Source: JADCRZ01 sp037718865 (lineage in GTDB: Bacteria > Bacteroidota > Bacteroidia > Chitinophagales > Chitinophagaceae). From it: DNA of 64,000 bases. The notes under the pieces were generated by a model. It ran no database searches. It worked only from the letters and a program-made list of their open reading frames with translations, and had not been told where the DNA came from. This document shows, piece by piece, positions 9,910 to 17,709 of the stretch. The stretch is taken from assembly GCA_037718865.1 (NCBI GenBank), contig JBBJMP010000001.1, forward strand, positions 186,001-250,000, written 5' to 3'. Numbering within the stretch: position 1 is the stretch's first letter; every line of letters begins with the position of its first letter. The position numbers were made by a program, and so were the translations under genes.

Positions 9910-10371
9910 TTAACTCCCTCCAGCCACGGCTCCCATTACCTGCTGTGCAAGGTTGCTGAACGATTCCGGTGACATAGATTCAAAGAACTGTTGATAGTTG
10001 ATCTTATCCCATATTTCTATTTTGTTAACCGCTGAAACCAGCACAATGTCCTTCTCCAGGCCAGCATGATCTTTCAGGTTTTGCGGTATGAGTAAACGGT
10101 TTGCCGTATCTAATTCGAGTAAAGTAGCTCCATTTAAAAAATACCTCCTGAATTCGCGTACTTTGGGATCAAAATCGTTCAGTTTGCTGATCTCTGAAAA
10201 AATAGGCTCCCAACTTTTGATAGGATATAGGCTCAGACATTTTTCAAAACCCCTGTTAATGACAAACCGGGCACTACTGTCTTCATGCAACTGTTTTTTA
10301 AAACCAGCAGGCAAAAGAAATCGCCCTTTTGCATCAAGCGTCGCTTCGTATTCGCCCAGAAAACCAATCAT
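9910..10371 (-). CDS. mraZ: MraZ, dcw transcriptional regulator
   Basis: DNA-binding protein of 153 residues made of two SpoVT/AbrB-like swapped-hairpin domains. The first carries DAKGRFLLP at 13-21, the second DTANRLLIPQNL at about 88-99. MraZ proteins bind direct repeats upstream of their own gene and control the dcw operon; such repeats are visible here at 10403-10427. It is the promoter-proximal gene of the cluster, divergent from queA across a 303-bp gap. Confidence 0.96.
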   Translation of the reverse strand: MIGFLGEYEATLDAKGRFLLPAGFKKQLHEDSSARFVINRGFEKCLSLYPIKSWEPIFSEISKLNDFDPKVREFRRYFLNGATLLELDTANRLLIPQNLKDHAGLEKDIVLVSAVNKIEIWDKINYQQFFESMSPESFSNLAQQVMGAVAGGS

Positions 10372-10402
10372 TTATAAGAATTATTCGAAGGGAAAAAATA
10401 TT

Positions 10403-10427
10403 ACCACAAAATAACACTTTTTCCCAC
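10403..10427 (-). promoter_or_regulatory. Predicted MraZ boxes (three 10-bp-spaced repeats)
   Basis: Read on the minus strand, upstream of mraZ: GTGGG-AAAAA, GTGTT-ATTTT, GTGGT-AATAT. The GTG triplets start at 10427, 10417 and 10407, exactly one helical turn apart, 32 to 52 bases before the mraZ start. This matches the known MraZ operator design of three short GTG-rich direct repeats with 10-bp periodicity. A further GTTGGGG occurs at 10466-10460, out of this phase by a few bases. Binding is inferred, not shown. Confidence 0.75.
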
Positions 10428-10674
10428 TACTATATAAAATTATTCTTTTTTATATTTTTCCCCAACTATTTACGGCTTGAAAGCCTTGCCTGGCACCGAT
10501 TGAAAATATTTACCGTGAAAAGTAGTGTGCAGAACCATGAAAATGGTGTGCATTAAATGTGTACAACCGAAGTGTATAAGGGGAGCCACTTACAATAAGC
10601 TATATTCTTTCCCTATTTTCGCAGGTCTGCTGGTTATCAGTTGATTTTATCGCTGAATGTAAACTGTTGTTATC
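10428..10674. other. mraZ-queA divergent intergenic region
   Basis: This is the rest of the 303-bp gap between divergent mraZ and queA. It is AT-rich next to the MraZ boxes (10430-10462) and less so towards queA. TATTTTCG at about 10613 resembles the Bacteroidota -7 box (TAnnTTTG) with one mismatch and could serve queA. I see no ORF, RNA gene or long repeat in it. Confidence 0.4.
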
Positions 10675-11904
10675 ATGCATCCCGGAGCGTTACTAATCGA
10701 GAGCTTTAATTACAAACTTCCTGAAGACAGGATCGCCAGGTTTCCCTTATCGCTTCGCGATCAGTCTAAGTTGCTCGTATTTAAAAGTGGCAGCATGGCT
10801 GAAGATACCTATAGTAACATCGCAGCGCATCTTCCAAAAAACGCATTGGTAGTGTTTAATAATACCAGGGTAGTGGAAGCACGTTTAGTGTTTCAAAAGC
10901 CGACAGGAGGTATCATAGAAATATTCATCCTTGAGCCGAATCACTTGTTTTATGATGTGCCTTCCGCGCTCAAGCAACAGGGAAAAATAGAATGGGAATG
11001 CCTGATTGGCGGGGCCGGCAAGTGGAAGCGGGGTCAGATTTTGCAAAAGCGGGTAGTCACCAATACTCATGAGATCATTCTGTATGCCCGGATAGTAAAC
11101 AGGTCAACCGATAGCTTTACCGTGGAGTTCACCTGGCAGCCCGTGTCGTTAGCCTTTGGCGATATTTTACACAGCCTGGGTGAAATGCCTATTCCTCCTT
11201 ATCTTAAAAGGGATGCAGGTGAGTCTGACGTTGAACGTTATCAGACCATTTATGCCGAACAGGAGGGATCGGTTGCGGCACCTACCGCAGGATTGCATTT
11301 TACCGACACGGTGTTCGCCACCCTTAAGGCAAAACAAATTGAAACGGCATTTATTACACTCCATGTAGGCGCGGGCACGTTTATGCCGGTCAAGAGCGAA
11401 CTTCTCGAAGGCCATAAAATGCATGAAGAGGTCATAGACGTATCTGCGGCTGCGATCCAGCAGTTGATTGATCACCCACATGATATCTTTGCGGTGGGTA
11501 CGACTTCATTACGTACCATCGAGAGCTTGTATTGGATAGGCATGAAGTGTTCTCTTAACCGCAACATAACCCATCCTGAGTTGGAGATAAAGCAATGGGA
11601 AGTGTATGACCTGTTATCCAAACCAAACATACCTTCACAAAAAGCGCTTTCGGCCTTGCTGGATTGGATGGCCGGTCACTCAACAAACCGGCTTTTAATC
11701 AAAACTCAAATTATGATAGCCCCTTCCTACACGCCAAAAATGATCCGGGGGCTGATCACCAATTTTCATCAGCCTTGTTCAACCTTGCTTGTACTGATTG
11801 CTGCCCTGATCGGCGACGACTGGAAAAGAATATACGATTATGCACTACAGAACGACTTCCGTTTCCTGAGTTATGGGGATGGGTGTTTATTACATATTGA
11901 TTAA
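10675..11904 (+). CDS. queA: QueA, SAM:tRNA ribosyltransferase-isomerase
   Basis: Transfers and isomerises the ribosyl group of SAM onto 7-aminomethyl-7-deazaguanine at tRNA position 34, making epoxyqueuosine. Family landmarks include LPEDRIARFPL near the start, VVFNNTRVVEARL, GEMPIPPYLKR, SVAAPTAGLHFT, LHVGAGTF and NFHQPCSTLL near the end. At 409 residues it is somewhat longer than the ~350 of E. coli, the extra length being loops in the first half (e.g. LEPNHLFYDVPSALKQQ) and around NRNITHPELE. It ends convergently with the next gene, overlapping it by 4 bp. Confidence 0.95.
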   Translation: MHPGALLIESFNYKLPEDRIARFPLSLRDQSKLLVFKSGSMAEDTYSNIAAHLPKNALVVFNNTRVVEARLVFQKPTGGIIEIFILEPNHLFYDVPSALKQQGKIEWECLIGGAGKWKRGQILQKRVVTNTHEIILYARIVNRSTDSFTVEFTWQPVSLAFGDILHSLGEMPIPPYLKRDAGESDVERYQTIYAEQEGSVAAPTAGLHFTDTVFATLKAKQIETAFITLHVGAGTFMPVKSELLEGHKMHEEVIDVSAAAIQQLIDHPHDIFAVGTTSLRTIESLYWIGMKCSLNRNITHPELEIKQWEVYDLLSKPNIPSQKALSALLDWMAGHSTNRLLIKTQIMIAPSYTPKMIRGLITNFHQPCSTLLVLIAALIGDDWKRIYDYALQNDFRFLSYGDGCLLHID

Positions 11905-13250
11905 GGCTGTAATAAAGGCATCTCAATAGTGAAGGTTGTTCCCTTACCTAAAATACTATCAACCTTGATTTTACCATGATGCGCATCTATCACTGTTTTG
12001 ACATAACTTAATCCTAATCCAAAACCTTTTACGTTATGCAGGTTGCCGGTGTGAGCACGGTAAAACTTCTCAAATATCCGCTTAACCGTTTCCTTGCTCA
12101 TGCCTATGCCATTATCTTCAATACGGATATTGATCATCTTATTGGTTGCAGAGGTCTGTATCTTTAACAACAGGTTGTCGTTGGAATATTTTACAGCATT
12201 GTCTACAAGATTGCTGATTAGATTGGTGAAATGCAGTTCGTCCGCTTTAATGACATCATTTTTCGCATCTAGCTGAAGATCAGCCTTCCCGTTTTTGTCC
12301 TGAAGCTGCAGGTTAAAATTCTCCAATGCTTTATGAATGACCTGATGAACCTGGATAGGCTTTAGAGACAGTTGCAGTTCCTGCCTGTCGGTTAATGCGG
12401 CCTGCAGAATGGTCTCAACCTGTTTGTTCATCCGCTTATTTTCCTCCTTGATGATACCGCTGAAGTAACTGAGCTTTTCGCGGCTCTCCAGGACCTTTTC
12501 GTTGCGCAAAGCATCCACTGCCAGTGAAATAGTGGCAAGTGGCGTTTTAAATTCATGCGTCATATTATTAATGAAATCGTTTTTGATCTCGCTTAACTTT
12601 TTTTGACGTAATAAAGCGCTCACGGTAACATAAAACGCTGCTATCAATATCAGGGTAAACAAGGCGGCCCCGGCTATGATCCATTGCAATTGATCCAGTA
12701 TGATGTGTTTTACATTTGGCACAATTACCAGTAAGATCTCCTGAGGAATCAACCCTTCGAACTTACTGCCGCTGGGCGCTTGTATTATATAGGCGATCTG
12801 TTTATTTCTAACGGAATCGTCAAAAAGCTTTAAAAACCCTTTAGACTTCATCTCGTATCCCATCAAACTGGCCTCGTTCAGAATCGCAAATTCAAAAGAG
12901 GTTTTCTTGAGACCGTAGGCATTTAAAGAATTCCTTAACCGCTCGTTAACCTCATATTCAGTAAATCTTGACGCAACGGTTGAAGGCTTCATGAATTCAT
13001 TCAGCAATTGATCTGATGGCCAGCTAAATGATGATCTGCCTGGTGTTTTATTTAAATTAGGGAGAGTATTTGTTTCAGAAATTAACTGCTCCCCCACTTC
13101 CCCGACAGCCCTGACCATCTGCATATGGAGCTCTTCCTCTTTATTTTCCAGGATAGAAGTAAACCAGGAAACCTGGATTACAATGATGCCGATAAGCGAC
13201 AGTGAGATCAATAAAATAATGATGGGGAAAATTTTTTTCACTCGACGCAA
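11901..13250 (-). CDS. Orphan sensor histidine kinase
   Basis: Membrane-bound two-component sensor of 449 residues. TM1 lies at about 8-28, an extracytoplasmic sensor region at about 30-185 with no domain I recognise, TM2 at about 187-211, then a HisKA domain with the phospho-accepting H232 in MTHEFKTPL. The HATPase region shows LVDNAVKYS (N box), DNGIGMS (G1) and GFGLGLSY (G2), so catalysis looks intact. No response regulator is adjacent on either side: queA converges on it with a 4-bp overlap and yqgE is divergent. It resembles RprX-type Bacteroidota sensors in layout, but I cannot assign a signal or partner. Confidence 0.9.
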   Translation of the reverse strand: MRRVKKIFPIIILLISLSLIGIIVIQVSWFTSILENKEEELHMQMVRAVGEVGEQLISETNTLPNLNKTPGRSSFSWPSDQLLNEFMKPSTVASRFTEYEVNERLRNSLNAYGLKKTSFEFAILNEASLMGYEMKSKGFLKLFDDSVRNKQIAYIIQAPSGSKFEGLIPQEILLVIVPNVKHIILDQLQWIIAGAALFTLILIAAFYVTVSALLRQKKLSEIKNDFINNMTHEFKTPLATISLAVDALRNEKVLESREKLSYFSGIIKEENKRMNKQVETILQAALTDRQELQLSLKPIQVHQVIHKALENFNLQLQDKNGKADLQLDAKNDVIKADELHFTNLISNLVDNAVKYSNDNLLLKIQTSATNKMINIRIEDNGIGMSKETVKRIFEKFYRAHTGNLHNVKGFGLGLSYVKTVIDAHHGKIKVDSILGKGTTFTIEMPLLQP

Positions 13251-13595
13251 TTTGTGTTGATTGGACCGTAGAATATTATGAACATACCTGATTAAAAAGA
13301 AGACTGCCCATTAATAAACTGCCTAAACAGCGAATCCACGCCTGCAAAATTACATCAACCGGCAGATTAAATACCGGTCAAACGTTTAATATATAAGTGA
13401 TTTAACTAAGATTTGGATACAAATTAAACATTTTAATCAGTTAAAAATTATACCGCACTGAAGAAAGATTTTTATCTACCAATATATAGTAATTTAGAAA
13501 TGTGCTTTCCGACGCAATATACTCAGGTGTTTTTTTAAAATGTTGAAATCAAAGTTGGCATCGTATATGTCTGATAAAACTCTGAATTTACAAGA
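13251..13595. other. Divergent intergenic region, kinase-yqgE
   Basis: A 345-bp AT-rich gap between the sensor kinase (minus) and yqgE (plus). It must hold promoters for both genes, but I see no convincing -33/-7 pair, no hairpin with a T-run, no repeat family member and no credible ORF. Confidence 0.4.
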
Positions 13596-14147
13596 ATGAT
13601 AACTCCAGCACCAGGCATACTATTGATAGCAGACCCGTTTTTAAAAGACCCTAATTTTAAAAGGTCGGTAGTATTCCTTTGTGAGCATCAGGAAGAAGGA
13701 AGTTTTGGCTTTGTATTAAACCGGACCTATGAATACACCCTCGATGAATTGATAACCGGTGTAGAGGACCTCAAAATCCCCGTATTTTATGGTGGGCCCG
13801 TACAAATGGATACAATTCATTTTCTTCATCAGTATCCGGGCAAAATCCCCGGCGGCTTCAAGGTGGTTGATGATGTCTACTGGGGTGGTGATTTTGAAGC
13901 GGCAGTCGACCTTATCAGGTCGGGCGATGTGGATATTAGTAAAATAAGGTTTTACATCGGTTATTCTGGTTGGAGCAAAGGTCAGTTAAACGATGAGTTG
14001 AAAGAAAAATCGTGGCTTACCGTGGATGCCACCTACAAGATCATATTTCACAAAAATATTGATGAGATATGGAAAGACTCGCTCCGTCGTTTAGGCGGTG
14101 AATATGAAATGATGGTGAATTTTCCAATCGACCCAAGGCTAAATTAG
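13596..14147 (+). CDS. YqgE/AlgH family protein
   Basis: Cytoplasmic protein of 183 residues in the conserved YqgE/AlgH (DUF179) family, whose biochemical role is not settled. Diagnostic segments are GILLIADPFLKDPNFKRSVV near the N-terminus, EGSFGFVLNRT, PVFYGGPVQMDTIHFLHQ, and the FYIGYSGWSKGQLNDEL block near the C-terminal third. The start matches the family N-terminus. The small ORF on the other strand ends across its stop codon. Confidence 0.92.
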   Translation: MITPAPGILLIADPFLKDPNFKRSVVFLCEHQEEGSFGFVLNRTYEYTLDELITGVEDLKIPVFYGGPVQMDTIHFLHQYPGKIPGGFKVVDDVYWGGDFEAAVDLIRSGDVDISKIRFYIGYSGWSKGQLNDELKEKSWLTVDATYKIIFHKNIDEIWKDSLRRLGGEYEMMVNFPIDPRLN

Positions 14148-14407
14148 GTGTGAGATGTAATATGTAAGATGTAGGTATTAAGCCGCCCTGAAAAGGCCTG
14201 CACCTGAGTATGTGCGTTATCTTCGTTAAATACCCCTGTTCCTCTGGCTAATGCAGTCGATACCGGCCTGATTGTATCTCTATTACCGGCGGCTCCCTTT
14301 AGATCAAGCATTTCGATCGACAAGGCTAGACTAATGGCTTCTAATACTTTGATATCATAGCTTGTCACTTCTTTAGACTGTAACTTATTGTCTTTTATAA
14401 CCGCCAC
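14144..14407 (-). CDS. Small hypothetical ORF bounded by inverted repeats
   Basis: An 87-residue reading frame between the convergent yqgE and atpC. I do not recognise the protein. Its last 12 or so codons lie inside a repeat arm (14148-14174) and its TAA shares bases with the yqgE TAG, so the C-terminus is probably not under protein-level selection. The predicted product is mixed helical without a membrane segment or signal peptide. It could be a real lineage-specific gene or a chance frame in a 341-bp inter-gene element. Confidence 0.4.
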   Translation of the reverse strand: MAVIKDNKLQSKEVTSYDIKVLEAISLALSIEMLDLKGAAGNRDTIRPVSTALARGTGVFNEDNAHTQVQAFSGRLNTYILHITSHT

Positions 14408-14488
14408 CGATCTACAATACTAAAAGTTTGGAAAGAACACATTTCTCATCTTACATCGCATCTCACATCTTACTTTCATCTCACATTC
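14148..14488. repeat. Inter-gene element with ATGTGAGATG inverted arms
   Basis: The whole space between the yqgE stop (14145-14147) and the atpC stop (14489-14491) is bounded by inverted arms. The left arm (14148-14174) reads GTGTGAGATGTAATATG then TAAGATGTAG. The right arm (14440-14488), read on the minus strand, has ATGTGAGATG and ATGTAAGATG words in the same order. Each arm starts on the base next to a stop codon. The arms enclose the 87-residue frame. This is either a degenerate palindromic 3'-end element or a small decayed mobile element; no target duplication is evident. Confidence 0.6.
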
Positions 14489-14746
14489 CTAAACAGCCAG
14501 GGCACCCTCAACCAGGATAGTTACTTTATTGTTCAACACTTCTACAAAACCACTTTTAATGGTAAAAAAAGACATGTCTGAAGCTGCCTTGTCTTTTATA
14601 ATCTTGAGCTTTCCTTCCTTTAACGAAGCGACCAATGGGGCATGCTTTTCCAGAACCTCGAACATACCATCTGTTCCAGGTAATTGCACTCCATATACAT
14701 CACCACTGTATAATTTTTTTTCCGGGGTTAAAATTTCTACATTCAT
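14489..14746 (-). CDS. atpC: AtpC, F1 ATP synthase epsilon subunit (short)
   Basis: Epsilon subunit of the F1 sector, coupling rotation to catalysis. It has 85 residues: the N-terminal beta-sandwich is complete (LTPEKKLYSGDVYGVQLPG, GMFEVLEKHAPLVASL), but the two-helix C-terminal inhibitory domain of the ~135-residue forms is missing. Short epsilon subunits occur in other Bacteroidota, so I read this as normal for the group. It follows atpD by 87 bp on the same strand. Confidence 0.93.
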   Translation of the reverse strand: MNVEILTPEKKLYSGDVYGVQLPGTDGMFEVLEKHAPLVASLKEGKLKIIKDKAASDMSFFTIKSGFVEVLNNKVTILVEGALAV

Positions 14747-14833
14747 TTATCGAATTGTAAAAGTGCTAATATCTCATGAAATTATGACATTACAGATTAA
14801 ACAGGTAGTTTAGATAAGTATGATACCTGCAGA

Positions 14834-16333
14834 TTAACCCTGGGCCTGGGCAAGTAATTTCTTTCCTTTCTCCATTGCATCTTCCAGATTGCCGACCAGG
14901 TTAAAAGCCGCTTCAGGATATTCGTCAGCTTCCCCATCCATAATCGCATTAAAGCCCCGGATGGTATCTTCAATGCTGACGAAAACTCCTTTTAATCCCG
15001 TAAATTGCTCTGCTACAAAAAACGGTTGTGACAAGAACCGCTGTACTTTTCTGGCCCGCGCAACTATCATTTTATCCTCATCGCTTAATTCGTCTAATCC
15101 AAGGATGGCAATAATGTCTTGTAATTCCTTGTATCGTTGAAGAATAAGTTTTACCCGGTTTGCACATTCATAATGTATATCGCCGACAATAAGTGGAGTC
15201 AGAATCCTTGACGTAGAATCCAGCGGATCCACAGCAGGATAAATTCCCAAATCCGCAATTTTGCGACTTAAAACGGTTGTTGCGTCCAGGTGGGCAAACG
15301 TCGTTGCCGGTGCAGGATCTGTCAGGTCATCTGCAGGAACATAAACGGCCTGAACGGAAGTAATTGACCCGTTTTTGGTAGAAGTAATTCTTTCCTGCAT
15401 TAGCCCCATTTCTGTGGCCAGCGTTGGCTGATACCCTACAGCGGAAGGCATACGGCCTAATAAGGCAGAAACTTCAGATCCTGCCTGTGTAAAACGAAAT
15501 ATATTATCTACGAAAAAAAGGATATCCTTTCCCTGGCCCTGGCCGTCTCCGTCGCGATAATATTCAGCAACGGTTAAACCACTCAAAGCAACTCTTGCAC
15601 GAGCACCAGGCGGCTCATTCATTTGTCCGAATACAAAAGTAGCTTTCGACTCTTTCAGCTCGTTCAGGTCTACTTTTTCGAGATCCCATCCCCCTTCCTC
15701 CATACTGTGCTTAAAAGCATCTCCATATTTCATGATGCCTGCTTCAATCATTTCACGCATCAAGTCATTTCCTTCACGGGTCCGTTCTCCAACTCCTGCA
15801 AATACGGATAAACCACCGTAACCCTTGGCAATATTGTTAATCAACTCCTGGATCAATACGGTTTTACCTACTCCCGCACCTCCAAACAAACCGATTTTGC
15901 CGCCTTTGGCATAAGGTTCAATCAGATCAATTACCTTAATGCCCGTAAACAAAATTTCTGAAGCCGTACTTAGATTCTCAAACAAAGGTGGTTTATTATG
16001 GATCGGGCGACCGTTCGTTTTATCCACCGCAGGTAATCCGTCAATCGGGTCACCCGTTACGTTAAACAGTCTTCCTCTAATAGCTTCACCGATAGGCATG
16101 GCAATGGCCTTACCCGTATCGTTCACTGCCGTTCCTCTTACCAAACCCTCTGTACCATCCATGGCAATGCAGCGTACACTATCTTCGCCAAGGTGTTGCT
16201 GCACTTCCAAAACCAGGGTGTCGCCATTTTCACGTTTTATTTCAAGGGAGTTAAGAATCTCCGGCAGCGCCCCTTCGAAATGTACATCCACTACTGCACC
16301 TATAATCTGTTTAATTTTGCCTGTATTTGCCAT
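14834..16333 (-). CDS. atpD: AtpD, F1 ATP synthase beta subunit
   Basis: Catalytic beta subunit of the F1F0 ATP synthase, 499 residues. The P-loop GGAGVGKT is at 151-158, followed by GERTREGNDL, ALSGLTVAEY and the ILFFVDNIFRF Walker B segment. TSTKNGSITSVQAVYVPADD is also family-typical. atpD-atpC stand alone here; the remaining atp genes are not in this window. The gene upstream ends at 16556, leaving a gap that contains a strong hairpin. Confidence 0.97.
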   Translation of the reverse strand: MANTGKIKQIIGAVVDVHFEGALPEILNSLEIKRENGDTLVLEVQQHLGEDSVRCIAMDGTEGLVRGTAVNDTGKAIAMPIGEAIRGRLFNVTGDPIDGLPAVDKTNGRPIHNKPPLFENLSTASEILFTGIKVIDLIEPYAKGGKIGLFGGAGVGKTVLIQELINNIAKGYGGLSVFAGVGERTREGNDLMREMIEAGIMKYGDAFKHSMEEGGWDLEKVDLNELKESKATFVFGQMNEPPGARARVALSGLTVAEYYRDGDGQGQGKDILFFVDNIFRFTQAGSEVSALLGRMPSAVGYQPTLATEMGLMQERITSTKNGSITSVQAVYVPADDLTDPAPATTFAHLDATTVLSRKIADLGIYPAVDPLDSTSRILTPLIVGDIHYECANRVKLILQRYKELQDIIAILGLDELSDEDKMIVARARKVQRFLSQPFFVAEQFTGLKGVFVSIEDTIRGFNAIMDGEADEYPEAAFNLVGNLEDAMEKGKKLLAQAQG

Positions 16334-16474
16334 ACGGAAAAGAAATTTTTAATGGATCTTTAGATTGCGGCAAAGGTAAGGTAAACGAATTGAACCCGCC
16401 AATAGTGAAGATAATTTCAAAGGAACCAAAACCAGGGGAATATCAGCAGATTTTGTTTCAGTATCCGGAGTGGA

Positions 16475-16519
16475 AATCTGCAAATCTGCGGCAACAAATC
16501 TGCCGCAGATTCGCAGATT
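16475..16519. repeat. Palindromic repeat, family A (AATCTGCGAATCTGCGGC)
   Basis: Two 19-base arms, AATCTGCAAATCTGCGGCA (16475-16493) and TGCCGCAGATTCGCAGATT (16501-16519), pair with a single mismatch around a 7-base loop. It lies between the holin-like operon and atpD, both minus strand. On that strand it is not followed by a T-run. Other copies of the word occur at 22689-22763, 23438-23456, 56921-56940 and 61288-61307. Confidence 0.75.
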
Positions 16520-16555
16520 ATATTTAAAGATCTGGCCAGAGACGGGGGAAAGAAA

Positions 16556-16897
16556 CTATCGTTTTCTCTTTACTATCGCTTTGATAACCGCTCCGGCTTT
16601 CCTGAGTATGCCTGATGGCTTAACCAGTTTTAAAAAACTTAACCCGCCTGCGCTTACGGCCCTCTTCACAAAAAAATGATTAATCATCCCCTTACCTGCA
16701 TTTAAAGCAAACGAACTTACTTTACCTGTAAGCATCGAAGGAATCATGCTGTCCATACCTGAATAAAACAGCTCTCCGGGAACCTGGTTCAGTTTCCGCC
16801 GCAGTGCGGCTTCCTGATCAAGAATACGCAGGCGAACTGCGTACTGTTCTTTCTTAAGGTCCTCCATGGATGTTATGCTAAGATTTCTGTTTTCCAT
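16556..16897 (-). CDS. Hypothetical protein in YtxH-holin-like operon
   Basis: A 113-residue protein with a charged N-terminal helix (about 10-40, EDLKKEQYAVRLRILDQEAALRRKL) and a weakly amphipathic, basic C-terminal half ending KRKR. I do not recognise a named family. It overlaps the upstream holin-like gene by 20 bp and is the last gene of a three-gene operon with YtxH and the holin-like protein. An envelope-associated role is likely from this context only. Confidence 0.75.
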   Translation of the reverse strand: MENRNLSITSMEDLKKEQYAVRLRILDQEAALRRKLNQVPGELFYSGMDSMIPSMLTGKVSSFALNAGKGMINHFFVKRAVSAGGLSFLKLVKPSGILRKAGAVIKAIVKRKR

Positions 16898-17255
16898 TAG
16901 TGATTTCCGTGTTTTCGAAAAATAGCCGCACCACCAGGTCCGAAAAAAATTTGTAAAGCCACTGCCTGCGAAAATATATACACAGGAACAGCAAAAGACT
17001 ATAAAATGCTGTCATGATCCCAAGTCCATAATAAATGCTTCCTGTTAAACCGGCAATATAGAACACAGCCATCAGGCTTAAAAAAAGTAAGACAAAAAAA
17101 GATAAAAATCCGAAGATAAAAGCGGCAAAAACAACGGCAAACAGCCTGGCTGTTTTTTCTGCTGTTTGTAATTTCAATAATAATAAACGTTCTTTTACAT
17201 ATTCCTCCGCCAGTTGCTGGGTTGCCTTAAAAAACCCTGCTTTATCCGCTTCCAT
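16878..17255 (-). CDS. Holin-like membrane protein (Phage_holin_3_6 type)
   Basis: A 125-residue protein of the holin-like family that many non-phage genomes carry beside YtxH genes. It has an N-terminal amphipathic helix with VKERLLLLKLQTAEKTARL (about 18-36), two hydrophobic segments (about 36-66 and 70-95) and a charged tail. Its start codon shares one base with the stop of the YtxH gene (TAATG). There is no phage gene nearby, so a lytic role is unlikely; these proteins are usually linked to envelope stress. Confidence 0.85.
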   Translation of the reverse strand: MEADKAGFFKATQQLAEEYVKERLLLLKLQTAEKTARLFAVVFAAFIFGFLSFFVLLFLSLMAVFYIAGLTGSIYYGLGIMTAFYSLLLFLCIYFRRQWLYKFFSDLVVRLFFENTEITNGKQKS

Positions 17256-17506
17256 TAATGGGAATATTGTTTAATGATCTTTCCGGCTTTCTTTTCTAGC
17301 CGTCCGGCTAATTCTTTACCCTTATAAACGGTCTCTTCCAGGTTATGAATGGCCTTCCGTACTTCATCTTCCGCTTTACCGGCGGTTTCCTTGATGTCGT
17401 CTATTATTTCTTTTCCCTTATCGCTTGAAACCAGAACAGCCAGGCCCGCCCCGGCTGCAGCGCCTATTATTATTCCTATCCACAACAGTTTTGAATCATT
17501 TTTCAT
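17255..17506 (-). CDS. YtxH-like small membrane protein
   Basis: An 83-residue protein with an N-terminal glycine/alanine-rich transmembrane segment (LLWIGIIIGAAAGAGLAVLV, about 8-27) and a charged helical remainder (KGKEIIDDIKETAGKAEDEV) typical of YtxH/gas-vesicle-like stress proteins. It is the first gene of the three-gene minus-strand operon, overlapping the holin-like gene by one base. YtxH-type genes are often stress-induced; no regulator site is evident here. Confidence 0.88.
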   Translation of the reverse strand: MKNDSKLLWIGIIIGAAAGAGLAVLVSSDKGKEIIDDIKETAGKAEDEVRKAIHNLEETVYKGKELAGRLEKKAGKIIKQYSH

Positions 17507-17709
17507 TGTATAGTATTTTAAATTAAAAAGTATTGTTGCATATACGGTGCCAAAACTAAGGATCTTTCTGGTTTATCCTTACAGTTCCAGGAATAACGAA
17601 TAGGTGCCGCAACACCAGCCTGGGTTATTTTGCAGATCAACGTTAAAATATATCCTGGGTTTATCTAAATTTATCATTTTTGATAATTTGATTAACAACA
17701 AACTATTTT

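Noticed and set aside
16878..17255. Holin-like gene as evidence for a prophage
   Set aside because: The YtxH/holin-like pair is widespread outside phages and no phage gene is near.
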